Positions 25,205 through 34,925 are shown, counted from the stretch's first letter. The stretch: 64,000 nucleotides of DNA from Pseudohalocynthiibacter aestuariivivens (GCF_011040495.1 NZ_CP049037.1:744001-808000), one strand, 5' to 3'. The notes: generated by a model not told the origin, from the letters alone. Numbers and translations are program-made.

Positions 25205-27556
25205 TTAAAACGGGATATCATCCGCCGCAGAAATAAACCGGGCCACGACTTTCTTGGTACCCGCCTTTTCAAAGTCGATTTCCAGCTTGTCGCCTTCGAT
25301 CCCGATGATCGCGCCATAACCGAATTTCTGATGAAACACGCGCTCGCCGACGCTGTGGGAACTGACCGCCTTCATGTCGATCACGGTATTGCGCGCCTCG
25401 CCGGGTTGCGCCACAGGCCGCTGCCCGGCGCGCGCCTGCAGGCGTTTCCAGCCGGGGGAATTGTAAACGTTGGCCTCGGCGACCCGCGCATCAATGCTGC
25501 TCTGCACGCCCCCCATCCCCGCCGCGCCATAGCCACCACCATAGAGGCCCGGAGGCGTCAGCACCTCCACATGTGCCTCAGGCAACTCATCGATGAAACG
25601 CGACGGCAACGCGGACTGCCATTGGCCGAACACCCGCCGGTTGCCCGCAAATGAGATGGTACAGACTTCTTCGGCCCGCGTGATACCGACATAGGCCAGC
25701 CGCCGTTCTTCCTCGACGCCCACTTGGCCGCTCTCGTCCATAGACCGCTGCGACGGAAACAGCCCATCCTCCCAGCCCGGCAGAAACACGGCGGGAAATT
25801 CCAGCCCCTTGGCCGCGTGCAGCGTCATGATGCTGACTTTTTCCTCAGTATCATCGCTTTCGTTGTCCATGATCAGACTGACATGCTCCAGAAACCCTTG
25901 CAGGTTCTCGAACTGCTCCAGCGCCTTGACCAATTCCTTGAGGTTCTCCAGCCGACCGGGCGCCTCGGGCGTCTTGTCGTTTTGCCACATGCCGGTATAG
26001 CCGCTCTCATCTAGGATCATCTCGGCCAACTCGACATGGCTGACACTAGCATCCCCGATCAACCGGCCCCAGCGCGTCAGACCGTCCAGCAGACGCGCCA
26101 ACTCGGTGCCACCCTTACCCTTGATCTCGCCCTGCTCGACCGCCAGTGCCGCGCCTTGCATCAGCGGCACACCATTGGCGCGGGCGATCCGCTGGATGGT
26201 TTGTTGCCTCATGTCGCCCAGCCCGCGTTTGGGCGTGTTCACGATCCGCTCGAATGCCAGATCATCGCTCGGGCTGGTCACGACGCGGAAATAGGCCATC
26301 GCGTCGCGAATCTCCATCCGCTCATAAAAGCGCGGTCCGCCAATCACCCGATAAGGTAATCCGATGGTCAGAAACCGATCCTCGAACGCGCGCATCTGGT
26401 GGGACGCGCGCACCAAGATCGCCACCTCATCCCGGCGGATGGGACGCATCCCACGCGTGCCGCCCTGCATCGCCTCGATTTCTTCGCCGATCCAGCGGGC
26501 CTCTTCCTCGCCGTCCCAATGGCCGATCAGGCGCACCTTCTCGCCCTCCTCGGCCTCGGTCCACAACTCCTTGCCCAATCGCCCCTTGTTGCCCGCGATC
26601 ACGCCAGAGGCAGCGGCCAGAATATGCGGGGTCGAGCGGTAATTCTGCTCCAGCCTGACCACATGTGCGCCGGGAAAATCCTTTTCAAACCGCAGGATAT
26701 TGCCTACTTCTGCACCACGCCAGCCATAGATCGACTGATCGTCATCTCCGACACAGCAGATATTCTTGTGCGCCCCGGCCAATAGCCGCAGCCACAGGTA
26801 CTGCGCCACGTTGGTATCCTGATACTCGTCCACCAGAATATAGCGGAACCACCGCTGATACTGCTGCAAGACGTCATCATGTGTCTGAAAAATCGTGACC
26901 ACATGCAGCAGCAGATCACCGAAATCCACTGCGTTCAGTTCCTTCAACCGCGCCTGATAGAGCGCGTACAACTGCGGCCCCTTGCCGTCATAGGCCCCGG
27001 CCTCGGACGCGGGCAGGTTCGCGGGCGTCCATGCCCGGTTCTTCCAATTGTCGATAATGCCCGCCAGCATCCGTGCGGGCCACCGCTTGTCATCAATACC
27101 CGCAGCCTGAATCAACTGCTTCATCAGCCGAACCTGATCGTCGGTGTCCAGAATGGTAAAATTCGACTTCAGCCCGGCCAGTTCGGCGTGGCGGCGCAGC
27201 AGCTTGACACAAATCGAATGAAAGGTGCCCAGCCACGGCATCCCCTCGATGCTCTGCCCCAACAGGCGGCCAACGCGATCTTTCATCTCGCGCGCGGCCT
27301 TGTTGGTGAACGTGACCGACAGGATCTCGTTCGGGCGCGCCCGCCCGGTGTTCAGCAGATGCACGATCCGTGCGGTCAACGCCTTGGTCTTGCCGGTGCC
27401 GGCCCCCGCCAGCATCAGGACCGGACCATCCAGCGCCTCGACCGCGGACCGCTGCGCCGGGTTCAGCTCGTCCAAATATGGCGCGCCACGGGCAGCCATT
27501 GCCCGCGCGGCCAGCGATGCGCCTTCAAAGGCGTCGGATTCGTCATAACTGCTCAT
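25205..27556 (-). CDS. uvrD: UvrD/PcrA-type 3'-5' DNA helicase
   Basis: 783 aa superfamily I helicase for nucleotide-excision and mismatch repair and clearing RecA or stalled polymerase. Motifs: Walker A GAGTGKTKALTARI, LSVTFTNKAAREMK, Walker B VDEYQDTN, CVGDDDQSIYGWRG, VRLEQNYRST, TLHAAKGLEFPAVFLPG and VGITRAEE. The C-terminal extension (GERVFHQKFGYGAIIGIEGD) is the Tudor-like RNA-polymerase-binding domain of PcrA/UvrD. A LexA box lies 42 bases upstream of the ATG at 27556, so it is predicted to be SOS-induced as in E. coli. uvrD and pcrA are equivalent names here. Confidence 0.95.
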   Translation of the reverse strand: MSSYDESDAFEGASLAARAMAARGAPYLDELNPAQRSAVEALDGPVLMLAGAGTGKTKALTARIVHLLNTGRARPNEILSVTFTNKAAREMKDRVGRLLGQSIEGMPWLGTFHSICVKLLRRHAELAGLKSNFTILDTDDQVRLMKQLIQAAGIDDKRWPARMLAGIIDNWKNRAWTPANLPASEAGAYDGKGPQLYALYQARLKELNAVDFGDLLLHVVTIFQTHDDVLQQYQRWFRYILVDEYQDTNVAQYLWLRLLAGAHKNICCVGDDDQSIYGWRGAEVGNILRFEKDFPGAHVVRLEQNYRSTPHILAAASGVIAGNKGRLGKELWTEAEEGEKVRLIGHWDGEEEARWIGEEIEAMQGGTRGMRPIRRDEVAILVRASHQMRAFEDRFLTIGLPYRVIGGPRFYERMEIRDAMAYFRVVTSPSDDLAFERIVNTPKRGLGDMRQQTIQRIARANGVPLMQGAALAVEQGEIKGKGGTELARLLDGLTRWGRLIGDASVSHVELAEMILDESGYTGMWQNDKTPEAPGRLENLKELVKALEQFENLQGFLEHVSLIMDNESDDTEEKVSIMTLHAAKGLEFPAVFLPGWEDGLFPSQRSMDESGQVGVEEERRLAYVGITRAEEVCTISFAGNRRVFGQWQSALPSRFIDELPEAHVEVLTPPGLYGGGYGAAGMGGVQSSIDARVAEANVYNSPGWKRLQARAGQRPVAQPGEARNTVIDMKAVSSHSVGERVFHQKFGYGAIIGIEGDKLEIDFEKAGTKKVVARFISAADDIPF

Positions 27557-27597
27557 GGCGCAGACCCTAGCGCGCCAATGCAGTGAAATAAAGAGAT

Positions 27598-27612
27598 GTT
27601 CAGCCTATGTTC
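27598..27612 (-). promoter_or_regulatory. LexA box upstream of uvrD/pcrA helicase gene
   Basis: GTTC-N7-GTTC (arms 27598-27601 and 27609-27612), an exact alphaproteobacterial LexA consensus, 42 bases before the helicase ATG. Confidence 0.75.
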
Positions 27613-27921
27613 TTGTGTTTTTAATACCGCTTGCGCCGGTATTTCTCGTGAAAACGCTGCATCGCGCCACCGCTTGCCGTTACGTCGCGGGCCTATTTGA
27701 ACATAAATGTGCTCAGATCACGAATTTGTTAAGGAAAACATATAAGATACTGATTTTTATAATACTTCCATCACATAACTAATGTATACCGCAGCATCAT
27801 ACTGGGTCTTTCCACAGGGTTTCGCCCACAATCGCCATCTGTCACGGGAACCAACAACAGGGGTAGCGACGTTGTGGCTGCATAATCGAAACGACTTCGG
27901 AAACCCCAAGGAGGAAATCTG
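27613..27921. other. AT-rich intergenic region before PRC-barrel gene
   Basis: 309 bases without a gene, divergent promoters for the helicase and the PRC-barrel gene. The stretch 27690-27790 is strikingly AT-rich for this genome and includes TATAAT at 27758-27763, a possible -10 for the PRC-barrel gene, but no matching -35 at normal spacing was found. Confidence 0.4.
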
Positions 27922-28380
27922 ATGAAACGCTTTACAACCACGGTCGCCGCACTGGCACTTTTCGCCACTCCGGTCCTTGCAGACAACACCGCCACGACCC
28001 AGCTGGAACAGCTCGGTTCAGAGGTCGGCCAAGACGGCCCTCTTAGCCCGGACGCGGCCACCTACGGCGTTGCCACGCTGATCGGCAGCGATGTTTTCAC
28101 CACCAATCAGGGCGCCGGCAATCTCAGCGTCGAAGGTCTTGATCGTAACGCCTTTGTCAAAATTGGCGACGTCGAAGACGTATGGATGACCAATGCAGGC
28201 ACCATTCAAGGTGTTGTGGTCGATCCAGTCGATGAAAGCGATGAAAGCTTCATGTATTTCCCCGTCAGCGACATCACCATTGTCGATGATGTGGACGGCC
28301 CACGCTACATGATCGGCATGACCGCCGACGAAATGGCAGAGATTGAGCGGATTGAAAACCCCGGTCAATTTGGTCAGTAA
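27922..28380 (+). CDS. Secreted PRC-barrel domain protein
   Basis: 152 aa with a signal peptide (MKRFTTTVAALALFATPVLA, 1-20). The mature protein has a PRC-barrel fold about 50-125: ATLIGSDVFTTNQ, then VEDVWMTNAGTIQGVVVD, and FMYFPVSDITIVDD. Such periplasmic PRC-barrel proteins are common in Rhodobacterales and are linked to envelope or stress functions; the role is not established. AAGGAGGAAAT gives a strong ribosome site. A two-way terminator follows. Confidence 0.85.
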   Translation: MKRFTTTVAALALFATPVLADNTATTQLEQLGSEVGQDGPLSPDAATYGVATLIGSDVFTTNQGAGNLSVEGLDRNAFVKIGDVEDVWMTNAGTIQGVVVDPVDESDESFMYFPVSDITIVDDVDGPRYMIGMTADEMAEIERIENPGQFGQ

Positions 28381-28402
28381 CCTTACAGACCAGAAACAAA
28401 GG

Positions 28403-28432
28403 AAAAGGGTCGGCCCCACCGCCGGCCCTTTT
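28403..28432. terminator. Bidirectional terminator between PRC-barrel and zapA genes
   Basis: 12-bp stem (one G-U) starting with four A and ending with four T: AAAAGGGTCGGC / GCCGGCCCTTTT with a 6-base loop. It serves the PRC-barrel gene on the plus strand and zapA on the minus strand. Confidence 0.85.
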
Positions 28433-28464
28433 CTGATTTTACCTCAATGGTTTGCCGATCAGTT

Positions 28465-28863
28465 TTAACCTGCCGCCTTACCATCGACCGTCTCGGCCAA
28501 AGCCTCGGCACGGGCAGCAATCTCTGCCAGTGTATCGGTCACCGCCGTTGGCACCACCGGCACCTCGATGCGTTCGGGCTCAGGCGCGGGCGCATCCCGC
28601 AACTGCGCCAGTTCTGCCTCTTTTTCGGCCATCGCATCCTCGGCTTCACGCAGCTTGTCCTGCATGCCCGCCGTCTTGTCGGCCAGCATCAACCCCGCCA
28701 TCAGCAGCATACGCGCCTCGGGTATGCGCCCGATCTGTGCCGCCAGAACCGCGGCCTCATCATCCAGCATCTTGGCTGCGGCTTGCAGGTAATGTTCCTC
28801 GCCCTGCTGACATGCGACCTGAAATGTCCGTCCGCCGATCTCGATATCAATCTCGGGCATCAT
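28465..28863 (-). CDS. zapA: Cell division protein ZapA
   Basis: 132 aa ZapA, which bundles FtsZ filaments. N-terminal globular part PEIDIEIGGRTFQVACQQGE, middle helix with EARMLLMAGLMLADK, then a coiled coil. A Pro/Glu-rich, less conserved stretch extends the C-terminus beyond the usual ~110 aa. It overlaps the preceding coiled-coil ORF by four bases. Confidence 0.92.
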   Translation of the reverse strand: MMPEIDIEIGGRTFQVACQQGEEHYLQAAAKMLDDEAAVLAAQIGRIPEARMLLMAGLMLADKTAGMQDKLREAEDAMAEKEAELAQLRDAPAPEPERIEVPVVPTAVTDTLAEIAARAEALAETVDGKAAG

Positions 28864-29423
28864 TCATCCTCCTGATCAGCGGGCTGGGCTGTCGTGTCGT
28901 CGTCGGTCGCCGCAGCGGCCTCTTGCCCCGCCGCGCGCACGACCTTGTCCAGTTCGGCCAGAACCGCATCCACCTCGGTCCGGTCAGATGCGCGTACCAC
29001 ACGCAACCCTTCCAATTCGGCCATCATCGCCTTGTTGATCAGGTGCGGCTCGACCACGCCGGTGGCATTGGCCTCGCGCAATGCCGCATTGTTGTCGCGT
29101 AGCTGCTGGTTGGCATGACGCAATGACTGTAAATCGGCGTCCAGCTTGCGCAGTGCCTCGGAATGCGCTTCTTCAGCACTGCTATCCGCAACCGCAGCCG
29201 CCTGCTCGGCGGCCTCTTCCGCCTCTTGCAGCCGCGCCTTCAGCGTCTTCACCCGCTCTTCGAGTTGCGCATTGGCCAGTTTCTCATCTTCCAGTTCCCG
29301 ACGCAGTTTTTCAGTCTCTGCGCTGCCATCCGCGCCGCTGTCGGCGCTCAACGTGTCCAACCCCTGACCGATACGGTCCAGCGCGGCCATGATACGGCCC
29401 TGCATGGCGTCTATGTCGCTCAT
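28860..29423 (-). CDS. Coiled-coil protein coupled to zapA
   Basis: 187 aa, almost wholly helical: heptads from about 30 to 125 (LRRELEDEKLANAQLEERV, LRHANQQLRDNNAALREANA), then a second helical block and an acidic tail (TDDDTTAQPADQEDE). It precedes zapA with a four-base overlap, so a division-related partner role, like ZapB-type coiled coils, is likely by context. No sequence family could be named. Divergent from tkt. Confidence 0.75.
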   Translation of the reverse strand: MSDIDAMQGRIMAALDRIGQGLDTLSADSGADGSAETEKLRRELEDEKLANAQLEERVKTLKARLQEAEEAAEQAAAVADSSAEEAHSEALRKLDADLQSLRHANQQLRDNNAALREANATGVVEPHLINKAMMAELEGLRVVRASDRTEVDAVLAELDKVVRAAGQEAAAATDDDTTAQPADQEDE

Positions 29424-29557
29424 CTCCTCAGATCCTCACTTCGTTTTTCGGCGTGCGGCGAATCGCCCAAACACCTCATTGGTAGCAAGTCTACCCAAGG
29501 ATTGAGAAAAATGCTCCCCCTTGCTGTCCTGCGCGCCATACGTCGCGTTCCGGGCGC

Positions 29558-29585
29558 TTGATCTTTGCCTCTTAGCTGGTATTCA
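29558..29585 (+). promoter_or_regulatory. Candidate promoter of tkt
   Basis: TTGATC (29558-29563) and TATTCA (29580-29585) with a 16-base spacer. Transcription from here would leave a leader of about 30 bases before the GTG at 29621, supporting that start. Confidence 0.35.
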
Positions 29586-29620
29586 GCCCATTGATGTTGC
29601 CATTCAAAGGAAGAGCCACC

Positions 29621-31636
29621 GTGGATATCGCCGCCCTGCGTACCGCCAACCCCGATCACTGGTCCAAGGCGACCGCCATTCGCGCGTTGACGCTCGATGC
29701 CGTGAACGCGGCCAACTCCGGTCACTCCGGCATGCCGATGGGCATGGCCGATGTGGCAACCGTGCTCTTTGAGAAGCACCTGAAATTCGACGCCTCTGCT
29801 CCCAACTGGCCCGACCGCGATCGGTTCATCCTCAGCGCGGGCCACGGCTCCATGTTGCTATATTCGCTGCTGCACCTCGTCGGCGACGAACAGTTCCCGC
29901 TGAGCGAGATCAAGAATTTCCGCCAATGGGGCGCCCGCACCGCAGGCCACCCAGAGAATTTCCTCGCCGACGCGATTGAAACCACCACCGGCCCGCTGGG
30001 TCAGGGCATTACCAACGCCGTCGGGTTCGCCATGGCCGAGGAAATCCTGCGCGCCCGTTATGGCCGCAAGCTGATGGACCACCACACCTATGTGATCGCA
30101 GGCGACGGGTGCCTGATGGAAGGCATCAGCCAAGAGGCGATCACGCTCGCCGGGCGTCACAAACTGGGTAAGCTGATTGCCTTTTGGGACAACAACAACA
30201 TCACCATCGACGGCACTGTGGAACTCAGCGACCGGACCGATCAGGTCAAACGCTTCCGCTCTGCCGGGTGGCAGGTGATCGAGATCGACGGCCACAACCC
30301 CGATGAAATCGACGCCGCCATCACCAAGGCAAAATCGTCGTCCAAGCCGTCAATGATCGCGTGCAAAACGCATATCGCCCTCGGTCACGCTGCACAGGAC
30401 ACGTCCAAAGGCCATGGCGCGCTGACCAATGACGAACAAAACGCCGCCGCCAAGGCCGCATATGGCTGGACCACCGGCCCGTTCGAAGTACCCGCCGATA
30501 TCAAATCCGCGTGGGAGGCGATCGGCAGCCGCGGGGCGTCTGACCGCACCGCATGGGAGGCGCGTCTGGCCGAAGCATCAAGCCGCCGTCAGGCTGAATT
30601 CGCCCGTGTCTTTGCTCTGGAAGCGCCCAAAACGCTGTCAGCCCGCATCAAGGCGCTGAAAAAGCAGATCAGCGAAGAAGCCCCCAAGGTGGCGACCCGC
30701 AAATCCAGCGAGCTGGTACTGGAAGTCATCAATCCGATCATGCCCGAAACCATCGGCGGCTCCGCCGATCTGACAGGCTCGAACAACACCAAGACCGGTG
30801 ATCTGGGCGTGTTCGATACGGACAACCGCAAGGGTCGCTATATCTATTGGGGCATTCGCGAGCATGGCATGGCGTCCGCGATGAACGGTATGGCGTTGCA
30901 TGGCGGCATCCGCCCCTATGGCGGTACGTTCATGTGCTTTACCGATTACGCCCGCCCGGCGATGCGTCTGGCCGCGCTGATGAAAGTGCCCACCGTATTC
31001 GTGATGACCCATGACAGCATAGGTCTGGGCGAGGATGGCCCGACGCACCAACCAATCGAGCATCTGGCAATCAGCCGCGCCACCCCCAACACATGGGTCT
31101 TCCGTCCCTGCGACACGGTCGAGACTGCCGAAGCGTGGGAGCTGGCCCTGACCAGCAAATCCACACCATCGGTTCTGTCTCTGACCCGTCAGGGACTGCC
31201 GACCCTGCGGACCGAGCACAAGACTAAGAACATGACCGCGCAAGGGGCCTATGTTCTGGCCGACGCCGACGGCAAGCGGCAGGCGATCCTGATGGCCACC
31301 GGCTCTGAGGTGGAAATCGCCATGAAGGCGCGCGATCTGCTGCAAGCCGACGGTATCGGTACGCGTGTCGTTTCCATGCCCTGCTGGGAACTGTTCGAGG
31401 CGCAGGACGAGGCCGTGCGCCGTCGTGTGCTGCCCGGTGGTCCCGTGCGCGTCGGCATTGAGGCCGCTGCGCGTCAGGGCTGGGACAAGTGGCTGTTTGG
31501 CGAGCGCGGTAAATCGAACAAGGCCGATTTTGTCGGCATGGACAGCTTCGGCGCATCTGCACCTGCCGAAACGTTGTTCGAGAAGTTCGGCATCACCGCC
31601 GAGGCCGTGGCCGCCAAGGTCAAGGCGCTGCTCTGA
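29621..31636 (+). CDS. tkt: Transketolase
   Basis: Thiamine-diphosphate enzyme of the pentose phosphate and, where present, Calvin cycle. 671 aa from the GTG at 29621, preceded by AAGGAAGAG; the ATG at 29594 is poorly placed. Motifs: [20 protein letters not shown], the ThDP-binding [18 protein letters not shown] to DNNNITIDG region, catalytic His in GHGAL, and ENMRY-like [17 protein letters not shown] with the Glu needed for cofactor activation. Followed by a strong hairpin. Works with the zwf-pgl-pgi genes at the right of the window. Confidence 0.96.
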   Translation: MDIAALRTANPDHWSKATAIRALTLDAVNAANSGHSGMPMGMADVATVLFEKHLKFDASAPNWPDRDRFILSAGHGSMLLYSLLHLVGDEQFPLSEIKNFRQWGARTAGHPENFLADAIETTTGPLGQGITNAVGFAMAEEILRARYGRKLMDHHTYVIAGDGCLMEGISQEAITLAGRHKLGKLIAFWDNNNITIDGTVELSDRTDQVKRFRSAGWQVIEIDGHNPDEIDAAITKAKSSSKPSMIACKTHIALGHAAQDTSKGHGALTNDEQNAAAKAAYGWTTGPFEVPADIKSAWEAIGSRGASDRTAWEARLAEASSRRQAEFARVFALEAPKTLSARIKALKKQISEEAPKVATRKSSELVLEVINPIMPETIGGSADLTGSNNTKTGDLGVFDTDNRKGRYIYWGIREHGMASAMNGMALHGGIRPYGGTFMCFTDYARPAMRLAALMKVPTVFVMTHDSIGLGEDGPTHQPIEHLAISRATPNTWVFRPCDTVETAEAWELALTSKSTPSVLSLTRQGLPTLRTEHKTKNMTAQGAYVLADADGKRQAILMATGSEVEIAMKARDLLQADGIGTRVVSMPCWELFEAQDEAVRRRVLPGGPVRVGIEAAARQGWDKWLFGERGKSNKADFVGMDSFGASAPAETLFEKFGITAEAVAAKVKALL

Positions 31637-31647
31637 GCACAGATTTT

Positions 31648-31675
31648 GGGGGATGCGCCGCAGGGTGCATCCCCC
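31648..31675. terminator. Hairpin after tkt, no T-tract
   Basis: Nine-pair stem GGGGGATGC/GCATCCCCC with a 10-base loop 12 bases after the tkt stop, between convergent tkt and the ABC-F gene. There is no T-run, so it may stop exonucleases or Rho-dependent transcription rather than act as an intrinsic terminator. Confidence 0.5.
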
Positions 31676-31723
31676 GCCGCGACCTGTGCGACACAGACCG
31701 TCCGAAGATTTCGCACCGATACG

Positions 31724-31754
31724 ATACCGACGAAATACCGACGAAATACCTACG
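31724..31754. repeat. Short tandem repeat, 11-bp unit
   Basis: ATACCGACGAA twice in perfect tandem (31724-31734, 31735-31745) with a degenerate third copy running into the ABC-F stop codon. Probably replication slippage; no function evident. Confidence 0.6.
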
Positions 31755-33570
31755 TCCCGTTTTCGGCCTTTTCCGCCAGTTCCAGCCATTCCTCTTCCGC
31801 CGCACTCAGCGCCTCTTGCCGGGTGGTCAGAGCCTCTGTCGCTTTGCGAAATTTCACTGGCTCGCGGGTAAACAGCTCTGCATCGGCCAACAGCCCTTCC
31901 AGCTTGCCAATCTCCGCCTCCAGCCGCGTCATTTCACTTGGCAATGCCTCTAGGCGGTGCTTTTCGGTAAAGCTTAACTTCGGGGCATTGCGTGGTGCCT
32001 CAGTCGCAGGCTTTGGTTTTGATTTCGCTGTATTCTTCGCGGATTCCGGTGTCTTGTCGGCGGACCGCTGCGCGCGGTAGTCGCTCCACCCGCCCGCATA
32101 GACAGTCGCCCGCCCGTCGCCCTCCATAGCAATTGTCGTGGTCGCGACACGGTCCAGAAAATCGCGGTCGTGGCTCACCAGCAGCAACGTGCCGTCGTAG
32201 TCGTCCAGCAATTCCTGCAACAGGTCGAGCGTTTCGATATCCAGATCGTTGGTCGGCTCGTCCAACACTAAAAGGTTGCTTTCCTTGGCCATCAGCTTGG
32301 CCAGCAGCAGCCGCGCCTTCTCGCCCCCCGACAGCGCCTTGACCTTGGCCCGCGCCTGCCGTTCGTCGAACAAAAATTCCTTAAGGTATCCAATCACATG
32401 ACGCGGGCTACCGCGCACCAGAACCTGATCCGCCTTGCCTGATACGCGCATCTCGGGGTCACCTGTCAGGCTGTCCCACAGCGTCATCTCAGGATCGAGA
32501 GCCGCACGGCTTTGGTCAAACACGGCAGGCATCAGATTGGTGCCGCGTCGAACCTCACCAATGTCCGGCTGCTCGTCCCCGAGCAACATCTTTAGCAAGG
32601 TCGTCTTGCCCACGCCGTTCGGCCCGACAAAGGCCACCCGATCCCCGCGCTGCACGCGCAGGTCGAAATTTGTTAAGATTTGCGTGTCACCATAGGATTT
32701 CGCAATCCCGCGCGCCTCGAACACCAGCTTGCCGGATTTTGGACCGGCCTCCAGCGCCATCGCTGCCGCACCTTGGCGTCGTATCTGCCCCGCGCGCTCT
32801 GCGCGCAATGCCTGTAGCGCCCGCACCCGACCCTGATTGCGCTTTCGACGTGCACTGATCCCTTCCACGGCCCAGCGAGCTTCGGATTTGATCTTGCGAT
32901 CCAGCTTGTGACGGCTCTGGTCTTCTTCTTCCCACAGCTTGTCGCGCCACGCCTCGAAATGGGTGAAGCCCTGCTCATTACGGCGGACCATTCCCCTGTC
33001 AATCCATAGGGTTGCACGGGTAAGTTCACGCAAAAATGCGCGGTCGTGACTGATCAGAACATACCCTGCGCGGGTTTCCTTCAACGTCGCTTCCAACCAT
33101 GCAATCGCTTCGATATCCAGATGGTTCGTCGGTTCGTCCAGCAACATCAGGTCCGGTGCCTCGGCCATCAGCTTGGCCAGTGCCGCGCGCCGCCGTTCGC
33201 CGCCAGATGCGGTGCCAACCGCACGCGACGGATCGAACTTCAATCCCTCGCCTGCCATCTCAACGCGGTACATGTCTTCTGGGGCCAGTGCGCTGGCCGC
33301 ATAATCCCCCAGCGTGGCAAACCCCGTCATGGCGGGATCCTGCTCCATGTAGCCCACGCTGATTCCCGGCGGCACGACCAGCGTCCCGGTATCGGATTCC
33401 ACCAATCCGGCCATAACCTTCATCAGCGTCGATTTGCCCGATCCGTTGCGTCCCACCAGCGCCACCCGGTCGCCCGGCTGAACCACCAGCGACAGATCAG
33501 CAAACAAAGGCTCGCCGCCGAATGTCAGCGAGATGTCACTCAATTGCAAAAGGGGTATCTTGGTTGCCAT
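31750..33570 (-). CDS. ABC-F family ATPase (Uup/Ettα-like ribosome-associated)
   Basis: 606 aa with two ABC ATPase domains and no membrane segments. First domain Walker A VGRNGSGKSTLMKV, signature SGGERRRAALAKL, Walker B LMLLDEPTNHLD; second Walker A VGPNGVGKTTLLKM, signature LSGGEKARLLLAKL, Walker B LLVLDEPTNDLD. The C-terminal coiled-coil (about 545-600) is the Uup-type arm. ABC-F proteins act on the ribosome or, for Uup, in replication-fork tolerance. The exact subgroup is uncertain; the C-terminal arm favours Uup. Confidence 0.92.
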   Translation of the reverse strand: MATKIPLLQLSDISLTFGGEPLFADLSLVVQPGDRVALVGRNGSGKSTLMKVMAGLVESDTGTLVVPPGISVGYMEQDPAMTGFATLGDYAASALAPEDMYRVEMAGEGLKFDPSRAVGTASGGERRRAALAKLMAEAPDLMLLDEPTNHLDIEAIAWLEATLKETRAGYVLISHDRAFLRELTRATLWIDRGMVRRNEQGFTHFEAWRDKLWEEEDQSRHKLDRKIKSEARWAVEGISARRKRNQGRVRALQALRAERAGQIRRQGAAAMALEAGPKSGKLVFEARGIAKSYGDTQILTNFDLRVQRGDRVAFVGPNGVGKTTLLKMLLGDEQPDIGEVRRGTNLMPAVFDQSRAALDPEMTLWDSLTGDPEMRVSGKADQVLVRGSPRHVIGYLKEFLFDERQARAKVKALSGGEKARLLLAKLMAKESNLLVLDEPTNDLDIETLDLLQELLDDYDGTLLLVSHDRDFLDRVATTTIAMEGDGRATVYAGGWSDYRAQRSADKTPESAKNTAKSKPKPATEAPRNAPKLSFTEKHRLEALPSEMTRLEAEIGKLEGLLADAELFTREPVKFRKATEALTTRQEALSAAEEEWLELAEKAENGT

Positions 33571-33618
33571 GAGCGCGGGCTATCCTGCGCCTGCCTGCCC
33601 GTCAAGGTGTCGCTTCGT

Positions 33619-34359
33619 CTACTGCGCGACCGCGCGGAGCAGACGCTTGCGCGTCGCCGGAATCGCGCGGATTTCGACGCCGGTAAAGACATGCAGCGTG
33701 CCCATCTCGGGGTCCACCACGGCATGGTCGCTGACCCAGCCGCCCATCATCAGATAGGTCCGTAACAGCGGCGGCATTCGCAGCATCGCCTGTTTTGCAT
33801 CAGGTTTGCGAAACCGTAGCTTCTGGGCAAATCGAAACACCAGAGGCGCCTTGACCCTTGGCAGCCAGCGTCGCGGTGCGAGGTGCCGCTCCTTTAGCAT
33901 GGCAAAGGCATCCAGATAGCTATCGGCGTCGGTGCCATGAAAGGATGAGCAGCCGAACAGCATCTCGACCCCGTGATCATCCACATACCGCGTCATCGCC
34001 CCCCACGCCGCGCGCAGAATATCCGGATCACACCATTCTGGATGCACACAGAACCTTCCCATCTCGACCATCGGCCCATCGAATCGCTCCAGCGCCGACA
34101 GCTCGTAGAATTGTGCTGAGTAGCTACGCCCGATCTCGGCCCCGCCCCCAAGGGGCAGCATCCGAAAACAGCAGACCAGATCACCACTGCGGCTGTCCTC
34201 GATCAGGATATGCGAACAAATATCGTCAAACCTGTCCCGGTCCGAACCGTCCACGTCACCGGTGCCAAAGGTCAGCGCACGCAGCTTCTGCGCCGCCGTA
34301 ATATCGGCGCGCGTGGTGCTGATGCGTGTGTGGTAGCGTCGTTTCGTCAATGTCGGCAT
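33619..34359 (-). CDS. olsB: L-ornithine N-alpha-acyltransferase (ornithine lipid synthesis)
   Basis: 246 aa OlsB-type acyltransferase, moving a 3-hydroxyacyl chain from ACP to ornithine to give lyso-ornithine lipid. Recognised by REYHTRIS-type start (KRRYHTRISTTRADI), LRALTFGTGDVDGSDRDRFDD, VCCFRMLPL, EMGRFCVHPE and FGCSSFHGTDADSY. The ATG at 34359 has AGGGA six bases upstream and is preferred over the ATG at 34365. OlsA is not beside it. Membrane-associated role inferred from the family. Confidence 0.88.
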   Translation of the reverse strand: MPTLTKRRYHTRISTTRADITAAQKLRALTFGTGDVDGSDRDRFDDICSHILIEDSRSGDLVCCFRMLPLGGGAEIGRSYSAQFYELSALERFDGPMVEMGRFCVHPEWCDPDILRAAWGAMTRYVDDHGVEMLFGCSSFHGTDADSYLDAFAMLKERHLAPRRWLPRVKAPLVFRFAQKLRFRKPDAKQAMLRMPPLLRTYLMMGGWVSDHAVVDPEMGTLHVFTGVEIRAIPATRKRLLRAVAQ

Positions 34360-34472
34360 GGGCATTCCCTATCCGAGCCTGAGTACAAGAATACCCAAGC
34401 CAGATAGTACGCACAATCTATGTCGATGCCACGACGCTATAGTGACGAACCCGTGACGCAGGGCCCGCGCTC

Positions 34473-34925
34473 TTAAAAGAACTGTGTGGGGTCGATATTG
34501 CCAAAGTTGTCAAGGATCTGCCGCAGAACACCTTTGCCAGTGACCGACGAATCGGTCACGCGCCGGGTCAGTGGCACGATGTTGCCATCACGCAGGCTGA
34601 AGGTTTCGATATTGGCGATTGTGTCACTTTGGTCGAAACTGATCGCCAGTACCTGCCGCTCGATCACCTCGGGGCGCATCATGCCGAAATGTTTCATCCG
34701 GCTCCGCACATAATAGTAATCGCCTTCACCCAGGATACCGGCCGCCGAAGGGGCACCAATTACATCATCCACCGTGGCGCGCGAATCGACCCCGACCACC
34801 AACTGGTTCAAATCTTCTTCGGGAGGGACATAGCCATGGTTGCGGTAGATCGAAGTACAGGCCACAAGGGAGACAAGCCCCAGTACAACGACGATCGCGC
34901 GCAGCGTAAAATTGAGCCCAGTCAT
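34473..34925 (-). CDS. bamE: Outer-membrane assembly lipoprotein BamE (SmpA/OmlA family)
   Basis: 150 aa lipoprotein, lipobox LVAC with Cys at about 23, followed by the SmpA/OmlA fold: EEDLNQLVVGVDSRATVDDVIGAPS in two parts and YYYVRSRMKHFG, ISFDQSDTIANIETFSL. Component of the BAM complex inserting beta-barrel proteins. Divergent from the yceD-rpmF-plsX-fabH run, as is usual in alphaproteobacteria. Confidence 0.9.
   Translation of the reverse strand: MTGLNFTLRAIVVVLGLVSLVACTSIYRNHGYVPPEEDLNQLVVGVDSRATVDDVIGAPSAAGILGEGDYYYVRSRMKHFGMMRPEVIERQVLAISFDQSDTIANIETFSLRDGNIVPLTRRVTDSSVTGKGVLRQILDNFGNIDPTQFF

Noticed and set aside
30638..31789. 383-aa open frame antisense to tkt
   Set aside because: Shadow of a strongly conserved transketolase gene.
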